DNA of 63,741 bases from JARYGU01 sp033795365 (GCA_033795365.1 JARYGU010000026.1:1-63741); one strand, 5' to 3'; positions 32,642 through 41,940 are shown, counted from the first letter of the stretch. Program-made: numbers and translations. The notes: a model not told the origin generated them from the sequence alone.

Positions 32642-33805
32642 TTATCTCTTGTGTCCGGTGTCGAGGCGCCTTTCCACGAAGGCCGAATAGCGGGACATGC
32701 CGAAGCAGAAGATCCAGAATACGAAGCCTGCGAAGATAAGCCCGCTGACCGGCGTGACCGGCGAGGCCCAGCTTGCATCGGTGAAGTTCAGCCGCACGAT
32801 GCCGAGCAGGTCGAACATGCCGATAATGGAGACGAGCGAAGTATCCTTGAACAGGCCGATGAAGGTGTTCACGATGCCCGGAATGACGAGTTTGATCGCC
32901 TGCGGCAGCACGATCAGCCGCATCTTCTGCCAGTAGCTTAGGCCGAGCGAATCGGCCCCCTCGAATTGTCCTTTCGGAATTGCCTGGAGGCCGCCGCGTA
33001 TGACCTCGGCCATGTAGGCGGAGGCGAAGAGCGCCACGCCGACGAGGGCGCGGACGAAATTGTCCACCGTCCAGCCGCTCGGAAGAAAGAGCGGCAGCAT
33101 GACGCTTGCCATGAAAAGCACGGTGATCATCGGCACGCCGCGGATGACCTCGATGAAGATCACGCAGACCGTCCGGATGATCGGCATATGCGATCGCCGC
33201 CCCAGGGCAAGAAGAATGCCGACGGGAAACGATACGGCGATGCCGACGAAGGAGAGGATCAGCGTGACCATCAGCCCGCCCCACAGCGGCGTCTGCACCG
33301 TTTGCAGGCCGAAAACCCCGCCATGAAGCAGGAAGAACGCGACGATCGGGAAGACGACGAAGAGCGCGAGCGCATTCAGGCCCTTCCGCGGAAGGGAAGG
33401 CATGAGCAGCGGGACCAGAAGCAGCACGAAAAGCACCGCCACCAGGATCGGGCGCCACCGCTCGTCCAGCGGATAACGGCCGAACATGAACTGCGAGAAG
33501 CGATCCTGGACGAAGGCCCAGCAGGCGCCGCTCCAGCCCTCCGGCTGGGCGCCGCCTTGGATGGTGGTGGCGCAGACGGAGCGGTCCGTGCCGAACCAGC
33601 TTGCCTGGACGAACAGCCAGTTGATGGCGCCCGGCAGCACCCATGCAAGCAGCGCCAGGGCCAGGACCGTCAGGACGACATCCTTCGGCGTGGCAAGCAG
33701 GTTGGCTCTTATCCAGCCGCCGGCGCTTCTCTCGCTGGCGGGTGCGGGCAGGGGAGGCAGGATATCCGCCCTGACGAATGCGGTTTTGTCAGCAAGTGTC
33801 GCCAT
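32642..33805 (-). CDS. aapM: General L-amino acid ABC transporter permease
   Basis: A 387-residue inner-membrane permease. The N-terminal hydrophilic tail is followed by several hydrophobic segments and the BPD-type domain. The EAA-like loop reads SAYMAEVIRGGLQAIPKGQFEGADSLGLSYW, which contacts the ATPase. It pairs with AapQ. The gene begins 4 bp after aapQ ends, so the two are tightly coupled. Confidence 0.95.
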   Translation of the reverse strand: MATLADKTAFVRADILPPLPAPASERSAGGWIRANLLATPKDVVLTVLALALLAWVLPGAINWLFVQASWFGTDRSVCATTIQGGAQPEGWSGACWAFVQDRFSQFMFGRYPLDERWRPILVAVLFVLLLVPLLMPSLPRKGLNALALFVVFPIVAFFLLHGGVFGLQTVQTPLWGGLMVTLILSFVGIAVSFPVGILLALGRRSHMPIIRTVCVIFIEVIRGVPMITVLFMASVMLPLFLPSGWTVDNFVRALVGVALFASAYMAEVIRGGLQAIPKGQFEGADSLGLSYWQKMRLIVLPQAIKLVIPGIVNTFIGLFKDTSLVSIIGMFDLLGIVRLNFTDASWASPVTPVSGLIFAGFVFWIFCFGMSRYSAFVERRLDTGHKR

Positions 33806-33809
33806 CGCC

Positions 33810-35003
33810 TTATCTCTCCACCAACGCCATCTTGGCGTTGAACCAGTTCATGAAGAGCGACGTCGCTATGCTGATGCCCAGATAGACGATGATCCAGATC
33901 GAGACGATTTCGATCGCCTGGCCTGTCTGGTTCATCGTCGTGCCGCCGGTCGACACGAGTTCCGGAAAGCCGATCGCCACTCCGAGGGAAGAATTCTTCG
34001 TCAGGTTGAGATATTGGCTTGTCAGAGGCGGAATGATGATGCGCATCGCTTGCGGAACGACGATCAGCCGGGTCGTCATCGCGGGCTGCAGCCCGAGCGC
34101 GAACGAGGCTTCGCTCTGGCCTTTCGAAACGCCCTTGATGCCGGCGCGGATGATTTCCGCTATGAAGGCCGCCGTGTAGAAGGAAAGCGCCAGGTAGAGA
34201 GCGACAAATTCGGGCGCGATCACGCTGCCGCCGGTCAGGTTGAAACGGCCCTCGATCGGATAGTCGAACGTCAAGGGTGCGCCGGCTGCGAGGAAGACAA
34301 GGATCGGCAACCCGACGATCAGGCCGATGACCGTCCAGATGATCGGAAACTGCTGCCCCGTCGCCATTTGCCGGCGCGTCGCCCACTGCTTGACGCCGAG
34401 GGCTGCGATGATCCCGATGACGAGGGCCGCCGGAATGAGCCAGGCTCCGTCGCCCCAGATCGGCTTCGGGAAGGCAAGTCCGCGATTGTTGAGGAACATG
34501 CTGAAGGGCAACTGGATCGAATCCCGCGGTTGCGGCAGGACGCGCAGGACGCCCGAATACCAGAAGAAGATCACCAGCAGCGGCGGGATATTGCGGAATA
34601 CCTCGACATAGACGGTGCAGAGCTTGGCGATCAGCCAATTGCTCGAAAGCCGGCCGATGCCGATGATGAAGCCGATGATGGTCGCAGTCACGATGCCCAT
34701 CGCCGCGACGAGCAGCGTGTTCAAAAAGCCGACGAGCAAGGCACGGCCGTATGTGGAATCGCTGGTATAGGCAATCATCGACTGGCCGATGTCGAACCCG
34801 GCCCGGCCGTTGAGAAAGCCGTAGCCCGACGCGGTGTTGGATCGGGCGAGATTGGTGCTTGTATTGTGGACGATCCACCAGATGACAAGCGTCAGAATGA
34901 CGATCGTCAGGACCTGGAAGAAGATGCCGCGGAATTTCGGGTCGTATACGAGCGACCTGAGGTCGCGTTCGCCGCGAGGCGCACTTATGGCGTGATCTGT
35001 CAT
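33810..35003 (-). CDS. aapQ: General L-amino acid ABC transporter permease
   Basis: A 397-residue inner-membrane permease, partner of AapM. The EAA-like loop is TAAFIAEIIRAGIKGVSKGQSEASFALGLQP. A long periplasmic or cytoplasmic insertion in the first half (around the RGLAFPKPIWGDGA segment) is characteristic of AapQ compared with simple HisQ/M permeases. It follows aapJ after an 86-bp spacer that carries a strong hairpin. Confidence 0.95.
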   Translation of the reverse strand: MTDHAISAPRGERDLRSLVYDPKFRGIFFQVLTIVILTLVIWWIVHNTSTNLARSNTASGYGFLNGRAGFDIGQSMIAYTSDSTYGRALLVGFLNTLLVAAMGIVTATIIGFIIGIGRLSSNWLIAKLCTVYVEVFRNIPPLLVIFFWYSGVLRVLPQPRDSIQLPFSMFLNNRGLAFPKPIWGDGAWLIPAALVIGIIAALGVKQWATRRQMATGQQFPIIWTVIGLIVGLPILVFLAAGAPLTFDYPIEGRFNLTGGSVIAPEFVALYLALSFYTAAFIAEIIRAGIKGVSKGQSEASFALGLQPAMTTRLIVVPQAMRIIIPPLTSQYLNLTKNSSLGVAIGFPELVSTGGTTMNQTGQAIEIVSIWIIVYLGISIATSLFMNWFNAKMALVER

Positions 35004-35050
35004 GCGAGCCTGTCCCCATATGCCCTTTTGCCGGGCTTTTTATATGGACG

Positions 35051-35074
35051 GCAAGGCGGCTTCGGCCGCCTTGC
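35051..35074 (-). promoter_or_regulatory. Intercistronic hairpin between aapJ and aapQ
   Basis: GCAAGGCGGC, 4-nt loop TTCG, GCCGCCTTGC: a perfect 10-bp stem. It lies 16 bases after the aapJ stop and is not followed by a T-run. Such hairpins protect the mRNA of periplasmic binding protein genes and help give them higher expression than the downstream permease genes. Confidence 0.6.
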
Positions 35075-35089
35075 GCTTATGCAGCGGTC

Positions 35090-36115
35090 TTAGCGGACCG
35101 GGGGAGCGTATTGCAGCCCGCCCTTCGTCCAAAGAGCGTTGATACCGCGCTCGATCTTCAAGGGGCTGCCGGTGCCGACGTTGCGGTCGAACGATTCGCC
35201 GTAGTTTCCGACGCCCTTGATGATGTTGTAGGCCCAGTTGTTGTCGAGGCCCAGGTCCGTGCCGATCTTGGTGTCGGCTTCCGTGCCGAGGAAGCGGCGG
35301 ATATCGGGATTCTCGGAGTTCTTCATCTCGTCGACATTCGCCTGCGTGATGCCGAATTCCTCGGCTTGCACCATGGCGTAATGCGCCCAGCTCACGATGT
35401 CGAACCAGCGGTCGTCGCCCTGGCGAACGGCCGGGCCGAGCGGCTCCTTGGAGATGATTTCCGGCAGAACGATATGCTCATCCGGATTGGAGAGCGTCAG
35501 GCGGATCGAATAAAGGCCCGACTGGTCGGTCGTGTACACGTCGCAGCGGCCGGCCTGATAGGCGGCATTGACCTCTTCCAGCTTCTCGAAGACCACCGGA
35601 TTGTACTGCAGGTTGTTGGACCTGAAATAGTCCGCGAGGTTGAGTTCGGTTGTCGTGCCGGACTGAACGCAGACGGCTGCGCCGGAGAGCTCGAGGGCCG
35701 ATTTGACGTTCAGGCTCTTGGGAACCATGAAGCCCTGTCCGTCATAGTAGTTGACCACGCGGAAGTTCAGGCCGAGCGCGGTATCGCGGCTGATCGTCCA
35801 GGTCGTGTTGCGCGACAGGACGTCGACTTCGCCGGACTGCAGCGCGGTGAAGCGGCTCTGCGCGGTCGTCGGCGTGTAGCGCACCTTGGTGGCATCGGCG
35901 AAAATCGCAGCCGCGATGGCCTTGCAGAGATCCACGTCGAGGCCTGTCCAATTGCCGGCCGAATCCGGCGATGCGAAGCCTGCGAGACCCGTGTTGACGC
36001 CGCACTGGACGAAGCCCTTGGCCTTGACGTCCGAAAGCGTGTCCGCATGAGCAGCGGGAATGCCAAACCCCAGAACAGCAGCACCCAGCAATGCTGTTAC
36101 GATTTTTTTTGTCAT
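35090..36115 (-). CDS. aapJ: General L-amino acid ABC transporter substrate-binding protein
   Basis: A 341-residue periplasmic binding protein. The ATG at 36115 gives a clean signal peptide (MTKKIVTALLGAAVLGFGIPAAHA). The mature part starts with DTLSDVKAKGFVQCGVNTG and contains the SBP family-3 core GLDVDLCKAIAAAIF and DVLSRNTTWT. It captures a broad set of amino acids for AapQMP. Upstream is a divergent region shared with metC. Confidence 0.95.
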   Translation of the reverse strand: MTKKIVTALLGAAVLGFGIPAAHADTLSDVKAKGFVQCGVNTGLAGFASPDSAGNWTGLDVDLCKAIAAAIFADATKVRYTPTTAQSRFTALQSGEVDVLSRNTTWTISRDTALGLNFRVVNYYDGQGFMVPKSLNVKSALELSGAAVCVQSGTTTELNLADYFRSNNLQYNPVVFEKLEEVNAAYQAGRCDVYTTDQSGLYSIRLTLSNPDEHIVLPEIISKEPLGPAVRQGDDRWFDIVSWAHYAMVQAEEFGITQANVDEMKNSENPDIRRFLGTEADTKIGTDLGLDNNWAYNIIKGVGNYGESFDRNVGTGSPLKIERGINALWTKGGLQYAPPVR

Positions 36116-36474
36116 TTTTTGAAACCTTTTTCTGTTGTCTTGTTTCAAACCGCAACGCTGCGAGCGATAGCGCCTGCGGCACCCGCCACCCTCCCGGCGC
36201 GAGTAGATCTATCTCATGCGCAAAATTGCGCAGGGTCAAGAGATTGGGCCCATTTTCCGATCAGCAGGAAAAATTTGATAATTTCTGGTGGAAAATTGGG
36301 CAGAAAATGCGGGACGAATGCAGAAACACGCTTAAAAAAACTGCGCAGAGGTGGCCTTCGCATGGGTCTTCGACTATTCGCTCCGCCTTTTGTTGCCGGG
36401 TTTGGTCTTGACCGGACGGTTGGCGGGGCGGAAAAGACCTCACCATCGACAATTGCCAACGCTTCGGATCAGCC
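36116..36474. promoter_or_regulatory. Divergent control region of aapJ and metC
   Basis: About 360 bp. It is A/T-rich near aapJ. A near-perfect 16-bp palindrome TGCGCAAAATTGCGCA lies at 36217-36232, and another TGCGCA core occurs near 36341. These could be sites for an Lrp/AsnC- or LysR-type regulator. No gene is evident. Confidence 0.45.
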
Positions 36475-37665
36475 ATGAAAGACAGAGACGAAATCCTCGC
36501 CGGCGCAGGCGTGAACACGCGCCTTGCCCATGCAGGCAACAACCCTGAAGATTATTTCGGTTTCGTCAATCCGCCGGTGGTGCACGCCTCGACCGTGCTT
36601 TTCCCGGATGCCGCCACGATGGAGAACAGGGCGCAGAAATATACCTATGGCACGCGCGGAACACCGACGACCGATGCGCTCTGCTCTGCGATCGACGAGC
36701 TGGAAGGGTCGGCGGGAACGATCCTGGTTCCCTCGGGCCTCGCCGCCGTCACGGTGCCGTTCCTCGGCTTCCTGTCCGCCGGAGACCATGCGCTGATCGT
36801 CGATTCGGTCTATTATCCGACACGTCATTTCTGCGATACGATGCTGACGCGGCTCGGTGTTGCGGTCGAATATTACGATCCGGCGATCGGTGCGGGCATC
36901 GAGGCCCTGATCCGACCGAACACCAAGCTTATCCATACCGAAGCTCCGGGCTCCAACACCTTCGAGATGCAGGACATCCGTGCGATCGCCGATGCGGCTC
37001 ACCGGCATGGCGTCGTCGTCGCCATGGACAACACCTGGGCGACGCCTCTCTATTTCAGGCCGCTGGAGCACGGCGTCGATATTTCGATCCATGCGGCGAC
37101 CAAATATCCATCCGGCCATTCCGATATCCTGATGGGTACGGTTTCGGCGAACGCCGCGCATTGGGAGCAGCTCAAGGAAGCCAATATCGCGCTCGGCATC
37201 TGCGGCGCGCCGGACGACGCCTATCAGATCCTGCGCGGGCTTCGCACGATGGGTGTCCGCCTAGAGCGCCATCAGGAAAGCGCCCTGCGCATCGCCGAGT
37301 GGCTGGAGGGCCTCGACGACGTGGCGCGCGTTCTTCATCCGGCCTTGCCGGGTTTTCCGGGCCACGATCTCTGGAAGCGCGACTTCAAGGGGGCGAGCGG
37401 CATCTTTTCCTTCGTGCTCGACGGCGCGAGCCCGGACCGTTTCAAGGCCAAGGCGCATGCCTTCCTCGATGCACTGAGGATATTCGGGCTCGGCTATTCC
37501 TGGGGCGGATATGAGAGTCTGGCCGTGCACGTGAATCTTGCCGATCGCAGGATTTGCAAGGCGCCCGCGGAAGGTCCGGTCATCCGGCTGCAGGTCGGCC
37601 TTGAGGATATCGCCGATATTCGTGCAGATATCGAGCGCGGCCTCGCGGCGGCCCGGGCCTTGTGA
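36475..37665 (+). CDS. metC: Cystathionine beta-lyase
   Basis: A 396-residue PLP enzyme of the Cys/Met metabolism family that cleaves cystathionine to homocysteine. The N-terminal RLAHAGNNPEDYFGFVNPPV, the PLP-binding VAMDNTWATPLYFRPLEHG and the PLP lysine in SIHAATKYPSGHSD are typical. The length matches MetC. It is divergent from aapJ, so sulfur-amino-acid synthesis and amino-acid uptake share one control region. Confidence 0.93.
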   Translation: MKDRDEILAGAGVNTRLAHAGNNPEDYFGFVNPPVVHASTVLFPDAATMENRAQKYTYGTRGTPTTDALCSAIDELEGSAGTILVPSGLAAVTVPFLGFLSAGDHALIVDSVYYPTRHFCDTMLTRLGVAVEYYDPAIGAGIEALIRPNTKLIHTEAPGSNTFEMQDIRAIADAAHRHGVVVAMDNTWATPLYFRPLEHGVDISIHAATKYPSGHSDILMGTVSANAAHWEQLKEANIALGICGAPDDAYQILRGLRTMGVRLERHQESALRIAEWLEGLDDVARVLHPALPGFPGHDLWKRDFKGASGIFSFVLDGASPDRFKAKAHAFLDALRIFGLGYSWGGYESLAVHVNLADRRICKAPAEGPVIRLQVGLEDIADIRADIERGLAAARAL

Positions 37666-37683
37666 GACCACGGGCACCGGCCG

Positions 37684-38850
37684 TCAATCGGCTGCGGTAT
37701 AGCCGTAAAGCCAGTCGAAATCGGACGCCAGGTCTTCGGGACGCCTGAATGAGAGAACCAGGTCGCGGCCGAATGCGAGCGGGCCTCTGGCGTGATAGGC
37801 GAAACGGTTGAAGGCGGCCCGGCTGCGGACGCGGTTGACGCGGGCCCGGCGGTGGGTCTCGAATTCGCGGATCGCCGATGGCATGTCGGTCGTACCAGCG
37901 GTCGCTGCGGCAAGTTCGGCCGCATCCTCGATCGCCATCGCGGCACCTTGCGCCGCGAACGGCGTCATCGCGTGGGCCGCGTCGCCGATCAGAACCAGGT
38001 CATGGCCGTCGAACCAGCGTCCGTCGCCGCATTCGTGAAGCGGCCAGACACGCGGCGATGCTGCGCGCTCCAGCATGTCCAGTATGGCTTCGTTCCAGCC
38101 CGAAAAGACGGCCCGCAATCGAGCCTGGCTTGCGGCATCGGGTTCGCTGGACCACGAGCCGCCCGGAGAGGACGCCTGATGGATGGCAACGATATTGAAG
38201 GCGTCGAACTGCGTCAGAGGATAGACGACGAGATGCGCACGCGGTCCGAGAAACGCGGAAACAACGTTGGCATCGAGAAAATCCGGAGCTTCCCGGAAAG
38301 GCAGCATGAAGCGCCAGGCGACATTGCCGGAAAAGCGCTCCCTACCGGCGCCGGGGACAGCCTGGCGCAACGACGACCAGACGCCGTCCGCACCGATGGT
38401 GAGGTCGGCGCGATGGCCGGTCCGCCCGCCGGGTGCTGATGCGCGCTTGCCCGCACTCTTGCTGCCGAGAACCAGATTGCAGAGCGGTTCGCTGCGGACC
38501 GCATCCAGAAGCACGCGCTGGAGGCTTGCGCGGTGCAGCACGCCATAAGGCGCGCCCCAGCGGCGGCGCGCATCCTTGCCGAGCGGCACGGCGGCAATCG
38601 GCTTCAGAAGAAACCCGGAAGCGAGCGTCACGCGCTCCGGTTCGTTCCAGCGCTCTTCGAGTTCCGGCAACAGCCCCAGCCGCTGCAGGATGCGCGAGGC
38701 GTTGGGGGAAAGCTGCAGTCCGGCTCCCACTTCTTCCAGCATTTCCGCTTGCTCGAAGACGTCGCAGGCGATCCCGCGCCTGGCGAAACAGAGAGCTGCC
38801 GTCAGCCCTGCAATGCCCGCGCCGACGATTCTAGCGGCGCGCAGGCTCAT
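37684..38850 (-). CDS. FAD-dependent aromatic monooxygenase-like protein
   Basis: A 388-residue flavoprotein of the salicylate/p-hydroxybenzoate hydroxylase family. Visible signatures are the FAD fold IVGAGIAGLTAALCFARRG, the middle LTIGADGVWSSLRQ (DG motif) and GDAAHAMTPFAAQGAAMAIED (second FAD motif). The substrate is not predictable. It is convergent with metC and 26 bp upstream in order of the NDUFS6-like gene. Confidence 0.85.
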   Translation of the reverse strand: MSLRAARIVGAGIAGLTAALCFARRGIACDVFEQAEMLEEVGAGLQLSPNASRILQRLGLLPELEERWNEPERVTLASGFLLKPIAAVPLGKDARRRWGAPYGVLHRASLQRVLLDAVRSEPLCNLVLGSKSAGKRASAPGGRTGHRADLTIGADGVWSSLRQAVPGAGRERFSGNVAWRFMLPFREAPDFLDANVVSAFLGPRAHLVVYPLTQFDAFNIVAIHQASSPGGSWSSEPDAASQARLRAVFSGWNEAILDMLERAASPRVWPLHECGDGRWFDGHDLVLIGDAAHAMTPFAAQGAAMAIEDAAELAAATAGTTDMPSAIREFETHRRARVNRVRSRAAFNRFAYHARGPLAFGRDLVLSFRRPEDLASDFDWLYGYTAAD

Positions 38851-38876
38851 CTTTTTGAGGGAAGGCGGCCAGCCAC

Positions 38877-39125
38877 TTAGGCGACAGCCTGGTTGACGAA
38901 GGTGCAGCCCGCCGGCTCAGTCTGCGTTTCCTTGAGGGATGAATTGAAACGGTAGAGCGTGGAGCAGTACGGGCAGACCTTTTCGTTGTCGTCGCCCATA
39001 TCGAGGAAGACATGCGGATGGTCATAGGGAACGGAAGCGCCGACGCACATGAATTCCTTCACGCCGATCTCGATCACCCGGTATCCGCCGTCGTTCTGGA
39101 AGTGCGGAATGGTATGGCCTGCCAT
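38877..39125 (-). CDS. CHCC zinc-finger protein, NDUFS6-like
   Basis: An 82-residue protein of the CHCC zinc-finger family found in the 13-kDa (NDUFS6) subunit of complex I. The ligands are Cys27 (EFMCVG), His in DHPHVFLDMG and the pair CPYC at about residues 51-54. It probably aids assembly of complex I, as does the NDUFS4-like protein at 30044. It lies directly upstream of the FAD monooxygenase gene on the same strand. Confidence 0.88.
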   Translation of the reverse strand: MAGHTIPHFQNDGGYRVIEIGVKEFMCVGASVPYDHPHVFLDMGDDNEKVCPYCSTLYRFNSSLKETQTEPAGCTFVNQAVA

Positions 39126-39288
39126 GTCATGCTCCGATGCAGTCGTCTTGTTTTGCGGCGGACATTAGTCTCCCTCAAACGAAATGTGTAGATGAAAAAC
39201 CGCCGCGCTTCGTCGGAAAGTGAGGTTCCGGCGTTGCTGACCGGCGGCAAGGCGCATTAAAGAAGCGCATGATAAGGAAGGTCTGCCG

Positions 39289-40074
39289 ATGAATCTCAAT
39301 CCGCCCGCTTTTTCCAGCTTCATCCACGACGGCCTGGAACTCGCTTTCTTCGATGAAGGCGATCCTTCCGGCGTTCCGGTTCTGCTCATTCACGGCTTTG
39401 CCTCCAGCGCCAATGTCAACTGGGTCTATCCGGGCTGGCTGAAGACACTCGGCGATGCCGGTTACCGCGTGATCGCGATCGACAATCGCGGCCATGGCGC
39501 CAGCGCAAAACCGCACGATCCGGAAGCCTACCGCACGCCGCTGATGGCCGGGGACGCCGCTGCCCTGCTCGATCATCTGGGAATCGCCGAGGCGCATGTC
39601 TTCGGTTATTCGATGGGCGCGCGCATCACCGCCTTCCTCGCGCTCGCCCATCCTCACCGCGTCCGCTCGATCGTGCTCGGAGGCTTGGGTATCGGCATCA
39701 TCGACGGCGTCGGCGACTGGGATCCCATTGCGGAAGCCCTGCTTGCGCCGTCGCTGGAGATGGTCACGCATCCGCGCGGTCGCATGTTCCGCGCCTTCGC
39801 GGATCAGACGAAATCGGACAGGGAAGCCCTTGCCGCCTGCATCAGCGCCTCGCGGGACCTGCTTTCGCCGGAAGATGTGGCCAGGATCGACGTTCCCGCG
39901 CTGATCGGCGTCGGAACGAAGGACGACATCGCGGGCGCTCCCCAGCCGCTTGCGGATCTGATGGCGAACGCGCGCGCGCTCGATATTCCGGGGCGGGATC
40001 ATATGCTCGCCGTCGGCGACCGCGTATTCAAGCAGGCGGTGCTCGAATTCCTCGCCGAAGTCGATCGTTCCTGA
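39289..40074 (+). CDS. Alpha/beta hydrolase
   Basis: A 261-residue hydrolase. The oxyanion segment is LLIHGFASS, the nucleophile elbow is VFGYSMGARI with Ser near residue 107, an acidic residue sits in IGVGTKDDIAG, and the final His is in GRDHMLAVGD. The substrate is unknown. The start has AAGGAAGG about 10 bases upstream. Confidence 0.88.
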   Translation: MNLNPPAFSSFIHDGLELAFFDEGDPSGVPVLLIHGFASSANVNWVYPGWLKTLGDAGYRVIAIDNRGHGASAKPHDPEAYRTPLMAGDAAALLDHLGIAEAHVFGYSMGARITAFLALAHPHRVRSIVLGGLGIGIIDGVGDWDPIAEALLAPSLEMVTHPRGRMFRAFADQTKSDREALAACISASRDLLSPEDVARIDVPALIGVGTKDDIAGAPQPLADLMANARALDIPGRDHMLAVGDRVFKQAVLEFLAEVDRS

Positions 40075-40192
40075 CGGATTTAGCCGGCATAAAGGGCTGC
40101 CGGCGAAGTCTTGACGGAACGGCATTTCGCTTAGCGGGCAATTGCCCTATATTGTCGGGCACATGAGCGACGAATACAGGAGAGCGCGGACG

Positions 40193-41026
40193 ATGGCCGC
40201 CACGAACGAACTGCGCGCGGGTGAAAACCTCAAGGCTATGGACCCGATCTGGGATAGCCTGCGCGAGGAGGCAAGGATCTCCGCCGATTCCGATCCGCTG
40301 CTTGCAGCTTTCCTCTACTCGACGGTGATCAATCATCGTTCGCTCGAGGAGAGCGTGATCCACCGCGTCTGCGAAAGGCTCGACCATCCCGATCTCCAGG
40401 CAAACCTCCTGCGCCAGACCTTCGAGGAGATGATGAACGACTGGCCCGAATGGGGCGCGATCCTGCGCGTCGACATCCAGGCCTTCTACGATCGCGATCC
40501 GGCATGCCTGCGCTTCATCGAGCCGGTCCTCTACTTCAAAGGCTTCCATGCCATCCAGACCCATCGTCTGGCGCACTGGCTCTATACGCGGGGCAGGCGT
40601 GATTTCGCGCTCTATCTTCAGAGCCGTTCGTCCAGCGTCTTCCAGACGGATATCAATCCGGCTGCGCGCATCGGCAAGGGCATTTTCCTCGACCATGCCA
40701 CCGGGCTGGTCGTCGGCGAGACCGCCGTCATCGGGGACAATGTCTCTATCCTTCACGGCGTGACGCTTGGCGGCACAGGCAAGGAGGGCGCCGACCGGCA
40801 TCCCAAGATCGGCAATGGCGTGCTGATCGGCGCGGGAGCAAAGATCCTCGGCAATATCGAGATCGGCCATTGCTCGCGTGTTGCGGCCGGTTCCGTGGTG
40901 CTGAAGGCCGTTCCGCCGAAATCGACGGTTGCCGGCGTTCCCGCCAAGGTCGTGGGAGAGGCCGGATGCTCCGAGCCCTCACGCGCGATGGACCAGATTC
41001 TCGCTTCGGCCGCTTTCGACATCTGA
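40193..41026 (+). CDS. cysE: Serine O-acetyltransferase
   Basis: A 277-residue enzyme that makes O-acetylserine, the first step of cysteine synthesis. It has the N-terminal helical domain (DPIWDSLREEARISADSDPLL), then the left-handed beta-helix of hexapeptide repeats. The active-site His is in FLDHATGLVVGETAVIGD and the block VSILHGVTLGGTGKEGADRHPKIG is conserved. I use the ATG at 40193, 8 bases after AGGAGAG; an in-frame ATG at 40163 would add 10 residues. Confidence 0.95.
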   Translation: MAATNELRAGENLKAMDPIWDSLREEARISADSDPLLAAFLYSTVINHRSLEESVIHRVCERLDHPDLQANLLRQTFEEMMNDWPEWGAILRVDIQAFYDRDPACLRFIEPVLYFKGFHAIQTHRLAHWLYTRGRRDFALYLQSRSSSVFQTDINPAARIGKGIFLDHATGLVVGETAVIGDNVSILHGVTLGGTGKEGADRHPKIGNGVLIGAGAKILGNIEIGHCSRVAAGSVVLKAVPPKSTVAGVPAKVVGEAGCSEPSRAMDQILASAAFDI

Positions 41027-41121
41027 GCCGGGAAATCGTCCGGATGAAGGCCGGCGAGGGTTTACATGCCCGTATGCAGGTGCGAGAAGCGGGCAAAACG
41101 AACCGTTGACGGAGAACAAGC

Positions 41122-41325
41122 GTGAAGCCGGAAGAAATCCGAAAGCTCGAAGCCTACTTCAAGCGCAATTTCAACAAGGACATGGTCATCAAGGCTCGTC
41201 CGCGCAAGGACGAATCCGCCGAGGTCTATCTCGGCGACGAGTTTCTGGGCGTGATCTTCCGTGACGACGAAGACGGGGAGCTCTCCTACAATTTCTCGAT
41301 GGCCATCCTCGACATCGACCTCTGA
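41122..41325 (+). CDS. DUF3126 family protein
   Basis: A 67-residue acidic protein matching DUF3126: MKPEEIRKLEAYFKRNF, ESAEVYLGDEFLGV and the C-terminal LSYNFSMAILDIDL. The function is unknown; it is widespread in alphaproteobacteria. A strong terminator follows. Confidence 0.88.
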   Translation: MKPEEIRKLEAYFKRNFNKDMVIKARPRKDESAEVYLGDEFLGVIFRDDEDGELSYNFSMAILDIDL

Positions 41326-41350
41326 TAGCGCTTTTTCTGCTGTCAGTTCG

Positions 41351-41385
41351 AGCCCGGGCCGCACGCGGCGCCGGGTTTCTTTTTT
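41351..41385 (+). terminator. Intrinsic terminator after the DUF3126 gene
   Basis: GCCCGG and CCGGGT form the stem around a GC-rich loop, followed by TTCTTTTTT. It lies about 30 bases after the stop codon. Confidence 0.7.
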
Positions 41386-41464
41386 GCCCAGCCTTGCGTG
41401 AAGACACCCGCCCTTACGTGAAGAAGAATGCGGCGCCTCTTCGACAACGTCATCAAGTCTTTGC

Positions 41465-41526
41465 AATGACGCGCCAATATTGCATTGCGTCATTTCATTG
41501 ACTTTGTTGTGCGGTGCATATAAAGT
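41465..41526 (+). promoter_or_regulatory. Phasin promoter and inverted repeat
   Basis: AATGACGC (41465-41472) and GCGTCATT (41487-41494) form a perfect 8-bp inverted repeat with a 14-bp spacer. It is followed by a TTGACT box (41498-41503) and, after 17 bases, TAAAGT (41521-41526). The repeat overlaps the upstream edge of the promoter and may bind a PHA-responsive repressor of the PhaR type; that link is inference. Confidence 0.5.
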
Positions 41527-41562
41527 AGGCATATCTTGGGTGGAGCAAAAAGGGAGTGCTCG

Positions 41563-41916
41563 ATGTTCAACTTCGATGATGCCGGCAAGAAGAGCAAGGA
41601 AGCTGTCGATACCTGGATGAAAAGCTATTCGTCCATGGCCAAAGGCATGCAGGCGATTGCCACGGAAGCTGCAGATTATTCCAAGAAGTCCTTCGAGGAC
41701 AGCATTGCGCATTTCGAGAAACTGTCGGGCATCAAGAGCGTGGAAGCCGCCTTCGAGCTTCAGACTTCCTATGTGAAGTCCATCTATGAAGGCTATATTA
41801 GCGAGGCGACGAAGATCGGCGAGATGTATGCCGATCTGGCCAAGGATGCCTACAAGCCTTACGAAGCGCCCATCGCGAAGGCAGGTGCCGCTGCCAAGTC
41901 GGCGGCTGCCGCCTGA
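41563..41916 (+). CDS. Phasin
   Basis: A 117-residue phasin-family protein that coats polyhydroxyalkanoate granules. It is almost entirely amphipathic helix (KSYSSMAKGMQAIATEAADY, SAAFELQTSYVKSIYEGYI-type pattern) and ends in an Ala/Lys tail. The ATG at 41563 follows AGGGAG. It fits with the phaC gene at 5623 even though they are 34 kb apart. It is monocistronic, with its own promoter and terminator. Confidence 0.88.
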   Translation: MFNFDDAGKKSKEAVDTWMKSYSSMAKGMQAIATEAADYSKKSFEDSIAHFEKLSGIKSVEAAFELQTSYVKSIYEGYISEATKIGEMYADLAKDAYKPYEAPIAKAGAAAKSAAAA

Positions 41917-41940
41917 TCCGTTTCTGAACGTTTTTACGGA

